From: Silurus meridionalis
Taxonomy: Eukaryota; Chordata; Actinopteri; Siluriformes; Siluridae
Assembly: GCF_014805685.1 (NCBI RefSeq)
Contig: NC_060886.1
Coordinates: forward strand, 24,370,608-24,434,607
Length of the DNA: 64,000 nt
Reading direction: 5' to 3'
Part shown: in pieces, positions 44,739 to 57,489 of the stretch
Layout of the letters: each line of letters opens with the position of its first letter
Position numbering within the stretch: position 1 is the stretch's first letter
Made by a program: the position numbers and the translations under genes
The notes under the pieces: model-generated
Seen by the model: only the letters and a program-made list of their open reading frames with translations
Told to the model about the DNA's origin: nothing
Databases searched by the model: none

Positions 44739-45278
44739 TATTAATATGATGTGAGGTCCAGTTAACAGCTAAAACAGGTAGAAGTAATAACTACTTTTTA
44801 CTTAAGTACATGTCAGAGCCAAGACTTCTTTACTTTCACTTGAGTAAAAAAGTTTAATCAGTACTTCAACTTTTACCCAAGTATTTTAAAACATGAGTAT
44901 CTGTACTTCTACTTAAGTAATGGATGTGTGTACTTTTGCCACCTCTGCAAGACAATGATAAAAAAACACGCTGCCAACAGAACAAAAAGGTTTAAGACTG
45001 ACCAAGTCTATCACCAGACCTCAATTAGGCGCTATTATCTTTTTTGAAGAGACTTATATACTTTAATCACTTATACACTTTAATCTTTGCTGTTAAGAAA
45101 TGATATAAGGTGAAAGACATTTTTTGCCGCACATTATTATTCTTATAACAAGAACAATATATAATGCATTGCTTAATCCTAATAGTTTCGTTGTCAAATT
45201 GTTGAAAGAGATTCCATTGTAGCCCTATATCACTGTTTTCAAGTCTATTTAAGAGTACTGTATCTCTGCTTTCTGTTA

Positions 45279-45308
45279 AACACACACACACACACAGACA
45301 CAGACACA

Positions 45309-45349
<41 letters not shown>
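45279..45349. repeat. (CA)n microsatellite with GACA interruptions
   Basis: AC units with several ACAG interruptions at about 45296-45310. Confidence 0.9.
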
Positions 45350-45351
<2 letters not shown>

Positions 45352-45435
45352 CCCCATGAGTCAAACAAATGAATAAGCATAATTACAGTCTAACCAGAGA
45401 GGGATCCAAAAGGTCTCCTGGCTTTTCTCTTCCAG

Positions 45436-45542
45436 GTCATGTGACCAGGTGCTGCCACACTTCCAGAAGACTGAAGAAAGATCAGTCTGTTCAGTACAGT
45501 TTTACTACCTATAGGAAAGGGGGGCGAGATACTGTAGATAAG
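45436..45542 (+). other. Weak candidate exon (plus strand)
   Basis: CTGGCTTTTCTCTTCCAG|GTCATG ... GATAAG|GTAAGC gives 107 bases between a strong acceptor and a strong donor. One frame is open throughout (HVTRCCHTSRRLKKDQ...). I recognise no domain and no partner exon. Confidence 0.2.
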
Positions 45543-45549
45543 GTAAGCG

Positions 45550-48500
45550 TGAAATGAAGAGAGAATTAATTATGAATCAAAATAACTTACCAACATTCAT
45601 AACTGATAGAATGTATTATTACCTACGCCTTGTTTTCTTCTAAAGGGATTTGTAGATACAAATTTCCTTCTTTTTCCTCTTTGCAGTAGGCAGTCCTGAA
45701 AATAAAAACAACATCAAAAAGAATGTTACTTCAACTGTTTAGGTATAAAACTCATCAATATTGTAAATTAATAATTAATAAGTAGGGAAAAGCAAGTATA
45801 TTAATAGGTTAATGATGCTTTGTTGATGGCAACAACAAATTCTCAGAAGAACATTCTACAAAGATCTATTTGTTTTGTTCAATTTCATTAATGTTTAATG
45901 TTAAGATTGTAATGTAAGTTGTTATTCTGACTGACAGTTTTTCCCTTCCAGCATCTTTGTATCATGTCGGCAATCAAATTAGCATTTTCCTGTGGGATGG
46001 AAGGGGAAAAAAACTGTTTTTATTTAAATTCACATAAAATAAATGTCTTAGGGCAGTTATTGAATTTGTAAATAAAAATCTACACTTTATTAGTAAAGGT
46101 TTCAAGGTGAGACAGATACAAGTCTCACTGAAGTTGTACTTTTATCCAAATTTCCGACACTTATACTAAAAGGTAAAGTTTACATTTTCCTGAATATCCT
46201 GCAAGCTTTGTGTGTGTTTTAACAGTACGCTTGTGGTGATTCACAAATTAACTGCAAACTCAATAAATATAATTGAATGGGGGAGAGGGACTTTTTAAAA
46301 ATAAGGACTTTACAGAAGATGATGCCTTCTAACAAGGATAGTCTTTCTTGCAACTAACCTGCATGCCAGAAATATAAATATACTACAAACGTGAGCTATT
46401 GTAGAAAAACTATTTCAGACATTAGACCTTGCTGTGGCCCTGATGCTATTCGAATCAAACCTTATCATTTCATCTGATAGTTACATCGATAATTGCAAAT
46501 AAACCTATACCACTCATTCTTGAGATATCCTGCTAAATGATGGAAGGACAATCCGAATAGATAATGCTTCCCCACTCAGTAATGGAGTTTGAAATGTTTT
46601 TGATCCTTTCTCTCTTTCTTCTACCTACTCTGTAGGATTAAGCTCTGGTCCAAATCCACCTTACCAGGATAAAACTATTATTGAAAAAGAATAAATGTGG
46701 TTACTGAAGTAATATATGTTAGCAATTATTTTTCCTATAATGATTTAACACAAGCATTCATGTGCTCTTACTTCGATGATGCGCTACACTGCAATGTCTA
46801 TTACAGGTACTTAATAAAACTCATGGTGCACAACAGTAGCTGAACAGACATTAGCTTTAACTAACAGCCTCAATTCACTAATTACATTCTCTTCTCTGAT
46901 TCAGAGCCTGAAATCAGGTGTGTGCTAAAAAACTGTTGTCCTAAACAAAAGGATATTTATGGTTATATAAAATATTAAAAAGGGTGAGATTGAGACAGAG
47001 AGTAATAATGAATGAACACTATCAGCTGTTAGAGTGAAAAATGACACCTCAGTACTGCCCTGACTGCACACTGCCATCTAATGCAGCTATTTTTATACAG
47101 TGAATTTAAACTGTTAAGGTAGAATTTTACCTTTTCAAGATCTACAAACCTGTATAAAGGAAAAACGCAGTTAAATATAAAGTACTTACGATGAAAATAG
47201 TGGGAGTAATAAATATTGAAGTAAACTTTTCTGATGAAACAGAAATAAGGGTGTAATCAATTCATTTAATATTTTTGTTTAATTTCAAGATGGAACTTCT
47301 GCAACATGTTGGAGACTTGGCAAGTCTTCTTATCTGAACCATCAGACCTCTGAAACTAATCCAACTACAAAAAACTACAGCTGCACTACTGGTTCATCTA
47401 AGTTCCCATTGACACGCTGACAATATCAGACTTAAAATACCAAAACATCCAAATTGAACTTCTGAAAAAGGCAAAGACTTGTACTTGGCACTTAAGTGGG
47501 CAATATAAGTCTTCACATAATTATAACAAATATATAAAAGATTTTAGATTTATAGCATTCCTAATCCTTGACCTATATCTTTAGTTTGATAGTATAAGTT
47601 TTAAAAATACTCTGTTATGATAAATTTGTGTATATACAGTATCTTGACACATACAAGAGGCATGTCAAAGTATTTCAGCTGAATGTTTGGAGAAACAAAA
47701 TGTCCGTATGCCAAGAGTGTGTAAAGTTGTTAATGCTAAGGGAGGATTTATTACTAAAAATTAAGTTTAACATCTATTAATTTATATATTTGCTTGGTCA
47801 AAGAAAAATCTTCATACTGTTAAACTACCTACATTGTTGCAAATAAGCAAAAGGAACATGAATCTGTGGTTTAAAAACTATAAAAGACTAGGTTTTTCCA
47901 AATATTTGACAGCCACCTTAATTATAGACTACATCAATACAATACATTTTTTTGTCTAGCACATATTACAGCACTTTTCCACTGATTTATAAAAGGTCCG
48001 GATGCACATTTAGTTTAAAGAGCCAGGAGTAAAACTGAGAGGAAAATCAGATCTCGTCTTCTTTAAGATTACACTGGATAGCATGATTATTAATCAGTAC
48101 AGTTTAAGTGTGTTAGAATAAACATTCGGTATAAGCATTTTGTGTAGAAGAGTCCAGGGATAAGCAAGGGAATATACTGTAGTTCATGTAATGCACCAGT
48201 ATGCCTAAAATTAGGACAGACTGCCCTCTATTGGCACAAAATATTATGCTACAAATCAAAACAGACGTATTCAGAATTCTGAACTCTGCTTCTGGGTTCC
48301 AGCAGTTCTGCATAGTGGTGATTATAATCATGCTCATTAATGGATATTTTTTTGTATTTTTTTTTTATGAGCTGCTGACCAGAAGGAGGATTTCCAATAG
48401 GCAAGACTAGCAGGAAAGCTGTGTACAGTGGTGTACAGTGTAACATGTAACATTAAACGATGTCTATGCATTAAAAATATTTTTACAGCGCTTTTCAGTG

Positions 48501-50520
48501 GCAAGCTTGTGCGAAGGTTTTTTTTACCATTGATATTTAAATATTATATTAATTACATCACCTTATCCTGCTATTCACCAGGTTGCCAGATGACATGACT
48601 GCCTTTCCTACGATTCAGATTTGAAATCCAAACCTTACATACTTAGACTAAAATATACTGTAGCCAAAATTTTACATAAGATATATAGCAAGGACAAGCC
48701 AAAGACATTTATGTCTTCAATCCAAAGAATGGATTGGAGCAGCCGAGTCTGGCAACACTGTCTCTTTATTATATAAATATAAAAATACATTCAGGGGAGT
48801 GGCCACCTCATTTGCCTGAAAGGTATTTTACTATACAATTCATGCAGACCTAATAAATCATACCTACCTCATCTACAGTAAGAGTTTTATCCTGGCCAGG
48901 ACCTCAGTACACGGAGTCTAGGGAACAACTCCTAGCCAATCCACCTACTAGTGTGGATTTTTAGGGCAATAAGAGGAAACCCATGCATACACAACTATCA
49001 GATAATAACAAGAGTTCAGGATCGAACCTGAACCCTAGAACTGTAAGGCAACAATGCTACTTTCTGCACTATGACTATATAAAGCTTCTGTTGATTCATA
49101 TAACCATCAAAGCTCTGTTTCTTTTCTTTAAACCAAACTCATTCATCAGTAAAGAGTGAGGAGCAAAACTTAAAAGCCAGTACATTAATGTAATTTTATG
49201 TAGCAATTTATCCTGGAACAGATCAAAATGCAAACACAATCCTCTCTTTTATAAAAATACATCAACGATAACGTAACATTCCAAAAACAACTTTCAAGGG
49301 TTTAGTTCATACACAAACACCAAAGCTCCTGTTTCAAACCCAGCTTGAAAATGGAGCAAATATAATAGAGTTGCTTGCATCAGTACACTGGAGTCGGTTG
49401 TTTGATTTCAAAGTTCTCTGTTTGCTTGAAGTTTGTGGCAGTAAAAGCAGTAGCATAAACATATGTGAGGGAAGTGAACATGCTAATTGTTTATGTTGAG
49501 CCTCCTTTAAACCAAACTATGCCTCTAGAGTCCATAATTTCTTTCATTAATTACACAGTATTTGTGAATTTTGTGTTTTTCTTTGACTAATTTTACTGTT
49601 ATTTGAAACGTGCAGTCCACAGTTAGTGTTTTTTCTGTAACCTTTATTGCATTCCCTTCTAAAATGTGTGGACAGGCTACAGTGTCAGTATCATAGCCAG
49701 ACAAAAAACACAAATCTGTCAAAAGCACAAGGTTTTCTGAACCAGACCGTCTATGTAACTCTGCATTGCCATTACCCAGAAAGGCATTTGATTTTTGTCA
49801 TCCCTAATATGCGAAAACATGAAGAGAGGCCACTTAATCAAGGAAATCTGTGAGACAGTCACAGCACAAATCCATCACATCTTATGTTCCTTTGACAACA
49901 TGCTCATTATTAACAATAATATTCAAGTCAAAACTGAGTACCGCATTTCATCGGCTTCGTAGTCTACCGGCGAAATGTGTAATCAAACACTCGGTGTGTG
50001 TTCCTCGGTGCTCAAATTGTCAGACAGAATGTACAGAGAGCAGGAAAGTTAATTGTTTTCTCTGAAACAGCCCCGGGTATGATATCTCGTTTGACACAAG
50101 GCTACACCAGGGAGACACACGCAAGGTGATGATCTATTAGGACACAGCTTGAAGTTCAGCAAAAGGAGACTCAGCACATCTCTCACACCTCATAAATGTT
50201 TAATGATATCTAAAAGCTAATACTTCTCTCTAGGATTTTTCTGGCTTTAGCAGTCTATCTTTAATACACTTGGGCCTGACCCCTGCCAGGTCATAAAGAA
50301 ACACTGAAATGTGGGTGGGAATGTAGATCTGCAAAATCAGTTACCATCAAGCAATCTATATAAGAGAGGGCTCAAATAAAATGCTTTTATGTTTGTCCAA
50401 ATAGAGTATGGAGGTAATCATTCTATAACTGCTTCAATGGGCAATAAAACGAGAAAGTCAGAACTAAGCGGTGAAGAATTCTTCATTATAGAGTATGGCT
50501 TTGAAAATAGTTGGAAAGCC
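45550..50520. other. AT-rich intergenic or intronic stretch
   Basis: Holds a tail fragment of a short interspersed repeat at about 46635-46700 (CAAATCCACCTTACCAGGATAAAACTATT...) and a longer copy at 48880-49080. No exon or transposase is recognised in the rest. Confidence 0.5.
48880..49080 (-). repeat. Short interspersed repeat R2, minus copy
   Basis: Its complement reads GTTGCCTTACAGTTCTAGGG, GGTTCGATCCTGAACTC and TAGTAGGTGGATTGGCTA. The same order appears on the plus strand at 58275-58545. The family resembles a repeat that is frequent in catfish and other otophysan genomes. Confidence 0.65.
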
Positions 50521-50527
50521 ATTTTTA

Positions 50528-51790
50528 CATTTTAGCAACCATTTCAGTATATCTTCTCAAGGGGCAATACAAAAGAAAAGAATCTCGGTTATATTTTAGA
50601 GTAGTCATTGTGCAGCTTGTATAGCAGTACAGATTTCCAGTCCTCTGAAAATAACTCAACATACATCCATTATTGTCTAAAAAATAAACCTGAATATGAC
50701 TGAACATGTCAAAACTGTGTCAAAAGCATCAATATTTTGTGTGAGCACCATTGTTATCTAGCACTGCTTTAATCCTCCTGGGCATGGAATTTACCAGAGC
50801 CCCACAGGTTGTTTCTGGGATCCGCTTCCACTCCTCCATAATGACTTGACTGAGCAGTTGGATGTTAGACACATGGCACTTCTCCACCTTCTGTTTGAAG
50901 ATGCCCCACAGGTGCTTAATAAGGTTTAGGTCTGGAGACATATTTGGCCACTCCATCACCTTCACCTACAGCTTCCTCAGCAAGGCAGTTTATTTGGTGT
51001 CATTATTATTATGATGAAAAACCACCGTTTGGCCCAGTTTCTAAAGGGAGGGCAACATGTTCTGCTTCAGAATGTCACAGTAGATGTTGGAATTCATGTT
51101 TTTCTCAATGAACCGCAGCTCCCCAGAAGCTCCACCAGCAGCAATAATGCAGCCCCAGACCTTAATGCTACCACCACCAAGCTTGACTGTAGGCCACACA
51201 TAATTACTCTTGGTACTCCTCACCAGGGTGTCACCACACATGCTAGACGCCATCTGAGCCAAACAATTTTATCTTAATCTCATCAGACCACAGGACATGG
51301 TTCCAGGAATTCATGCTCTTGGACGGGTTGTCTTTAGCAAACTGTTTGCAGGCTTTCTTTTGAGCCAGCTTCAGAAGAGGCTTCCTTCTGGGATGACGGC
51401 CATGCAAATTGACTTGTTGCAGTGTGCGGCGTATGGCCTGAGCACTGACAAGCGGACCTTCCACTACTGCAACCACTAAAGCAATGCTGGCAGCATTTAT
51501 GTACCTGTTTTTTAGAGCCAGCTTCTGCACCTGATGCACAGTAAGAGGACTCAACTTCGTTGAATGACCCTTGTGAGGCCTGTTCTGAGTGGAACCCGTC
51601 TTGGAAAACTTATGGTTTCAGGGTGTTACGGATCTTTTTATAGCCTCGGTCATCTTTGTGGAGAGCAACAATTCTAATTCTCATTGAGTTCTTTGCCATG
51701 AGGTGCCATGTTGAACATCCAGTGGTCAGTATGAGATAATTTTACTCAAAGTACTAAATTTCAACTGCTCTAATAAAAGACAAATAAAAC
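50528..51790 (-). mobile_element. Tc1-like element with broken transposase (minus strand)
   Basis: Minus-strand blocks in order are HGRHPRRKPLLKLAQKKAC, NHVLWSDEIKIKLFG (first D), VKLGGGSIKVWGC, FHHNNNDTK (second D, damaged) and WPNMSPDLNLIKHLWGIFKQ (third D region). They fall in three frames with stops between, so no protein results. The terminal region 50528-50710 matches the ends of the copy at 55.87-57.48 kb. This copy looks nearly full length. Confidence 0.85.
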
Positions 51791-51819
51791 ACATTTTTTT
51801 TTATCTACATGCAATTATA

Positions 51820-52150
51820 GAAACAGAATCAGGTTTATTGGCCAAGTGTATTGACACACACAAGGAAGTTGTGTCCAGCTGTTAGTGACTCTCAAAGTAC
51901 AGACATAAATAAAACTATACATTCAGCTTGGACTAAACAAGAAAAAAACAGACAAGACAAGACAAAAAGTGGAAGATACTGAATTGCCATTCGCATCCTC
52001 TACATTGTTGAGCTCATAAATAGAGGAGAGAGTAGGCAATTCTTCTCATGGAAAATGACCAGATTTGCTCCCTTGAACTTGAACCCATAGATGACTGTAG
52101 CCTTACAAGAAGTCAAACTTGTATTCACCTGTTGGCAGGAGAGCACTATT
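51820..52150 (-). repeat. Fish LINE 3' end fragment
   Basis: AATCAGGTTTATTGGCCAAG followed by TGTATTGACACACACAAGGA is the complement of a common fish non-LTR 3' UTR. It sits directly after the Tc1 element. No coding part is visible. Confidence 0.6.
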
Positions 52151-52357
52151 CTGTAACACTTAGGATCCTAACATTAACATAATAAATAAAATACACTTAA
52201 AATAAAAGCTTATTCATCACAGACCAAATAGATTTGTTTTTAAATCAATGTGATAACAGGCAACAGTCTTGTCCCTGTACTAAGAAAAGAATAAAAAAAA
52301 ATAGCTAGCAACACATTTAGAATGTATGTCAAAGAGCAGTTTAAATTATGTAACAAT

Positions 52358-52675
52358 CTTCTTTTTCTTCTTTCGGCTTCTCCCATTAGGGGTCGCCACA
52401 GCGGATCATCTGTCTCCATACCCCTCCTGTCCTCTTCATCTGCCTCTTTCAAACCAACTACCTGCATGTCTTCCCTCACCACATCCATAAACCTCCTATC
52501 TAATGCTTCCTCTTTTCCTGGCAGCTCCACCCTCAGCATTCTCCTACTGATATACCCCATGTCCCTCTTCTGCACATGTCCAAACCATCTCAACCTCGCG
52601 TCCTTCACTTGGTCTCCAAAACATTGTACATGCACTGTCCCTCCAATAAACTCATTTCTAATCCTGTCCATCCTC
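52358..52675 (-). mobile_element. RTE-type LINE, 5'-truncated, with 15-bp target duplication
   Basis: The minus strand encodes RLRWFGHVQKRDMGYISRRM and MDVVREDMQVVGLKEADEED, the C-terminal end of an RTE-type reverse transcriptase protein, then CCGCTGTGGCGACCCCTAAT and GCCGAAAGAAG, the usual 3' end, with an A/G-rich tail. AAATTATGTAACAAT (52343-52357) and AAATTATGCAACAAT (52676-52690) flank it, identical at 14 of 15 bases. The plus-strand open frame here is antisense. Confidence 0.88.
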
Positions 52676-53059
52676 AAATTATGCAACAATAACAACATAA
52701 ATTCACCCATTACACAAACTATAAAAGATATTAGGAAGATAGAATGTTTTACAGAAGATGAGCTGTGGTTAAATCTTTTGATGTTTGAATACTGGAGCCA
52801 TACACTTACAGACAATTATGGTTACTTACACTTTCCTAAAGGGAGTCTGATGTCTTAAAGGATAAACTATATAATAAGTAGACTCCTCCCCACCCAGTTT
52901 TTTTTTTCAGAAACAGGAAATATGGCTTAGTTCGTGTTTTGAACTTTTGAGTTTGAGTTAAAGGTCTGCATCTATAAGCAACAAAAAATGGGCAAAGTAT
53001 CAGGGGTTGATTAAATGATCGTGCAGCCAGAGGGAGAGCTAACTGTTACAACCTGTTTT

Positions 53060-54350
53060 TTACTGATTTCAACAATAAAAGACCTGGGAGTTATTTTGGA
53101 CACCAACCTGTCTTTTAAAAATCATATCAACCATGTTACAAAAACGGAAGGTGGTCTTCTTCCACCTTAGAAATATTGCTAAGCTAAGAAACATGTTGTC
53201 TATATCTGATGCAGAGAAGCTCGTCCATGCGTTCATGACCTCCAGAATAGACTATTGTTATGCATTACTAGGTGGTTGTCCTGCATCATTAATAAACAAG
53301 CTACAGTTTGTCCAGAATGCAGCAGCCAGAGTTTTCTCAAGGTCGAGAAAATATGATCTTATAACCCCAATCATATCATCCCTACAATGGCTAACTATTA
53401 AGTTTTGAATCGACTACTACTACTTACTCACAAAGCCCTAAATGGTTTAGCTCCCAATTATTTATCAGTCCTCTAACACGCTACAATCCATCACGCTCCC
53501 TGAGATCTTAAAGCTCTGGACTTCTAGTAGTTCCTAGAATAACAATGTCCACTAAAGTTGGTAGAGCATTCTCACATTTATCTCCCAAACTTTTAAATCG
53601 TCTTCCTGACAGTGTTCGTGGTTCAGACACACTCTCCCGTATCAAGTGCAGATTTAAAACGTATCTTTTTAGCAAAGCCTACACATAACACATCTGATCA
53701 AATGCACATTATCAACTTGTGCTGTTAATATCATGAACAGCAGCTACGGTAATTCCCTTCCACTGCTTCTCTTTCTCTACCCATCCTAAAGTTGCACCAG
53801 CTCCAGTCACGTCCCACCTTATGAAGATTGTGGACCTTTAAAGAAGTAGATGCCGACCCCCGCAAACATCCCGAACCATCTAGAGACGTACCAGTGCCAA
53901 TTGGATCCCACTTCATGTGGAGTTTGGCCACTGGACCTCTTTGAGTGTTTAAAGGCTCTGGCATGGAGAAGCTGGTTAGGATCTGTGATGATCGCAAATG
54001 TTGAGCTATTTTATGAGTTGCTCAGTAGCTCCTGGTTTTATAACCACAAATGACTGTAAAAGACTGTAGAAAGAACATTACTCATAATCTTACACTCCAG
54101 TACTCATGTTAGTTCTCACTCTCCAGTGTTCTGTATTGTATAAAGATTTATGATCACATTTTTGATGTCACCCAAATGAGGATGGGTTCCCCTTTTGAGT
54201 CTGGTTCCTCTCCTCATAACATCTAAGAGAGTTTTTCCTTGCCACAGTCATCATGGCTGCTCATAAGGAACACATCGTTCACCTTAACTCTTAAAATTCT
54301 CTTTAAAAAAAAGCGCTATAGAAATAATTTGACTTGACTCGACTTGACAA
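53060..54350 (+). mobile_element. L2-type LINE 3' part
   Basis: The frame shows FFHLRNIAKLRNMLS, DAEKLVHAFMTSRIDYCYAL, LQFVQNAAARVFSRSRKYD and ITPIISSLQWLTIKF, which is the RT C-terminal region of L2-like elements. A TGA at 53406 interrupts it, and the coding sequence continues, with another frame, to about 53687 (RIKCRFKTYLFSKAYT). The 3' UTR contains TCTAAGAGAGTTTTTCCTTG and ends with AAAAGCGCTATAGAAATAAT and TTGACTTGACTCGACTTGAC repeats. The upstream RT and endonuclease parts are absent. Confidence 0.85.
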
Positions 54351-54439
54351 CCGGAAATCAAACACACACTCAATGCTAGTTTCAGTTCATACACATCCAT
54401 GTCCACAGCACCACCCATATTATATTATAATCATATTAT

Positions 54440-54830
54440 AACTGTTTACATGCTGTTTTGCACACCTCTCAGTTGCTGCTCTTGCTGTTCTGCACAACAT
54501 TGTGTTTATGTTTACAAGTACACTCTAGTTTATATTTCTCTTTTGCACATGATTATATGTGTATGTGTGTAATGTGTATTGTCTGGTCTTTTCTCTTGCA
54601 CTGGTTGCACCAGGTTGCACACGATGCACTTTATGTGGCTAGGACTATTAACTTTAGTCCTTAGCTCTGTGTCCTGTTATGTAGCTCTATGTTGTGTGAT
54701 GTAGCTTTCTGTTGATTTATGTAGCACCAGGGTTCTGGAGAAACATTGTCTCATTTCACTGTGTACTGCATTAGCTATATATGGTTGAAATGAAAATAAA
54801 AGCTTCTTGACTCTTGACTAATGCTACAGT
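54440..54830 (+). repeat. Dispersed LINE/SINE-type 3' end
   Basis: Contains TGTGTCCTGTTATGTAGC, CTCATTTCACTGTGTACTGC and ATGAAAATAAAAGCTTCTTG followed by ACTCTTGAC. A truncated inverse copy is at 33255-33400; a tip (AAAAGCTTCTTGACTTGACG) also occurs at about 44352 inside the hAT element. Confidence 0.75.
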
Positions 54831-55824
54831 CTTGTCCTAACATGAATGGGCTTTTGCACATCTCCTCAGCACCAGGAGGCTAAATATGCTGATGCCATGA
54901 TCTGGCCCTGTGAATATTTCCTTGTAAAAATAGAAAAGCACTGAAGTATGCAAAGAGAAGTCTTTGGCAGCAGTGCAATAAACATCAATACTGATGGTAC
55001 TAGAAATTAATTGACATTTTTTATGCAAGAAACAAAAACAATATGGGGTGTACATTTATCCATTTATAGTTACATTTAATGTTGTGGAACATCTTCTGTC
55101 ATCAATTATTATACAGAAGCTATAAACAGTCACCCCTTCACAAACCTCTATTTTTTCTTTTAAAGCCAACGAGAAAAAAGATCACTTTCCTCTGACTTTT
55201 ATAAAGCACTAGCACTAAATATGCCCTCTAAATGTACTAAAATAAACTGAATGCATGTGAAGCATCTGTCATACAACTCCCTGTGTAATCTATATCATTA
55301 AACTCAAACCTATAAAAACAAACCTGTGATTTTCTCACTACTGGAACTACAGCCAGAGCTGCTGTTATAGGAAATTTCAATCAACATGTTCTGACTAAGC
55401 AGATTTAAAAATTCACCGTGGAATAAATAATAATAGTGATGCACACATATTTTATGCAGAATGTCACTCTGAGATATTGTAAATGAAATTTTTGTGAATG
55501 TCTAAAACAATGCATCCTACAATTGCAAAACACTGCATAACACAAAGCCGAATAACATTCTGCATATTTATTTATAATTATTACCAGCAGTAAGTTAGCC
55601 TCGAAACACTGTCATCAAATTTACCAGCAATCACTCAAATTTTTTGCCTTGCAGTCATGCAATATTAATAGGACCTAAACTATTTATATTGTGACTATTA
55701 ATAATAAATGGCAGGGCTTTAAAAATTGTGCTTGAACTCATAGGGCAGTAATTTTATCCATTCCTTTTGAGCTAGGAATGTACTACAGCAGTACTGTAGT
55801 AGTACTTATATACAGTATATACTG
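54831..55824. other. AT-rich stretch, nothing recognised
   Basis: No exon, transposase motif or long repeat seen. Confidence 0.5.
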
Positions 55825-55863
55825 TACATACATACATACATACAAACATACATACATACATAC
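55825..55863. repeat. (ACAT)n tetranucleotide repeat
   Basis: ACATACAT units with an ACAA interruption, just before the Tc1 composite. Confidence 0.85.
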
Positions 55864-55869
55864 CCCTCA

Positions 55870-57485
55870 AATGTTAGCAACTATTTTAGTATATTTTCAC
55901 AAGGGATAATATTATATAAATAAAATTGGATATAAGTAGCCAATGTGCATCTGTTCTCTGAAAGTAACATAACATACAGCAATTATTGTCTAAATAACTG
56001 GCAACAAAAGTAGGTAGACCCTAAGTGATAACAGCTGTCTGTTGTGTAACATGTCCCATTCATCATGTTCATATTTTTGTCTGCTTGACAGGACCATAAA
56101 AATTGTGTATCTTGTATTTTATCAGTTACAAATTTGGTGCTTTAAATACAATTCTCTCATACTGACCACTGGATGTTCAACATGGCACCTATCTTATCTC
56201 ATGGCAAAGAATGTCTCCGTAACGTATGTAACCATGGTTCCCTGAGGGAACGAGACACTGCATCAACAACACTTTGGGAACGCTTCGCGTTGTCCATGCT
56301 CTGACTCCTCTCCTCAGAGGGCCATAGCAGATAAACAGTTGTTTTGACTGCAACCTCCAAGGCACTCTCTTGAAAGCAAACTCCAGGAACTTTCTATGTT
56401 CCATGACCAGAGGCTGCTCGGGCTCCACCAGGGTGGGGCACACCCCGTTGAACCGGGGCGGACAAGACTTGCAGTACCCATCAAGACACATCTGGCTGAT
56501 CGTTAAGGAAATCAGCCTCTCGAGATTGACCCCTGGTGTGCCTAGAGCTGTAGCTACACCCTGGTGCAGCTCTAGGGGCCTCCTGGGAGGCAGCGAACCC
56601 CCAAAGTCTGCTGTGGTACCAGGCAGAAACAGGGAGGTCATTCAAAGTGAGCGGTTCAGCTGACGTAGATTAGTATAGGACACAAACCTCCATCCTTTTT
56701 GGGAACTATGAAGTACAGTCTGTAGATCCCAGGCTCTCTGTCTAACAGAGGAACCACCTCGGTGGCCTCCTTCCTCAAGACAGTATCTACTACTTGTTCC
56801 ATGACCAGAGCTTGCTTGAGCCCCACCAGGGTAGTCAAGCTTACTGGACGAGCGAGCTTGCTGCTGTCTGTCTGGCTATTTATTTATTTATTTTATTTTA
56901 TTTTATTTTTTAAATTTTTGTATTTTTGTTATCTATCTCAGGCATGGCATGGGTCACTACCTTTAATAGCTCCTCGAAGGGGGCTCTGTGAGGGGTTTTC
57001 TCTCAGGGCTGAGCGAAGCTGAGCACTCATAGCAAGGAAAAGAAACCGCAGAGAGGCGAACCTTGTGGCAGAATGCTGGATACAATCTCTGTGCCACTTG
57101 TTTCAGAGCGGAGAAAACCTGCATGCTCCGCTCCCAGACAAGTGGCACTAAGATTCACCGCCAAGATGACAATTGCCTTGCTGAGGAAGCTGAAGGTGAA
57201 GTTGATGGAATGGCCAAGTATATTTCCAGACCTGAACCGTATTAAGCACCTGTAGGGCATCTTCAAGTGAAAGGATGAGCACCACCATCTGTCTAACATC
57301 CAGCAGCTCTGTGATGTCATTAAGGAGGAGTGGCATGTTCACTTAGGGTGTACTTACTTTTTTTGCCAGCTATTTTGACAGTAATGACTGTATGTTAAGT
57401 TATTTTTAGAAGACAGTAAATCTGTACTGCTATACATTTGCACATCGACCACTCTAAAACATATCCAAGTTTTATTTCTATAGTA
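55870..57485 (+). mobile_element. Tc1-like element split by a DIRS fragment
   Basis: The left part (55870-56213) holds the terminal repeat and 5' region, down to AACATGGCACC...GGCAAAGAA. The right part (57141-57485) resumes in the transposase (KVKLMEWPSIFPDLNRIKHL) and ends with the terminal repeat, whose complement contains TTAGAGTGGTCGATGTGCA. DIRS sequence lies between. The right transposase part carries a TAG in HL*GIFK. It is the same Tc1 family as at 50.5-51.8 kb. Confidence 0.8.
56214..57140 (-). mobile_element. DIRS-like fragment (copy 5), inside the Tc1 element
   Basis: It starts (on plus) with AACGTATGTAACCATGGTTC and CCTGAGGGAACGAGACACTG, the DIRS end motif. On the minus strand it encodes an RT start (VVDTVLRKEATEVVPLLDRE, then YFIVPKKDGGL) at 56656-56800 and gag/RT pieces near 56400-56640 (LNGVCPTLVEPEQP in shifted form). 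RNase H and recombinase are missing. A (TTTTA)n tract is at 56876-56918. Confidence 0.75.
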
Positions 57486-57489
57486 TCGT

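Noticed and set aside
52322..52858. 178-codon plus-strand open frame
   Set aside because: It is antisense to the RTE LINE, whose minus-strand frame carries recognisable protein motifs (RLRWFGHVQ, MDVVREDM).
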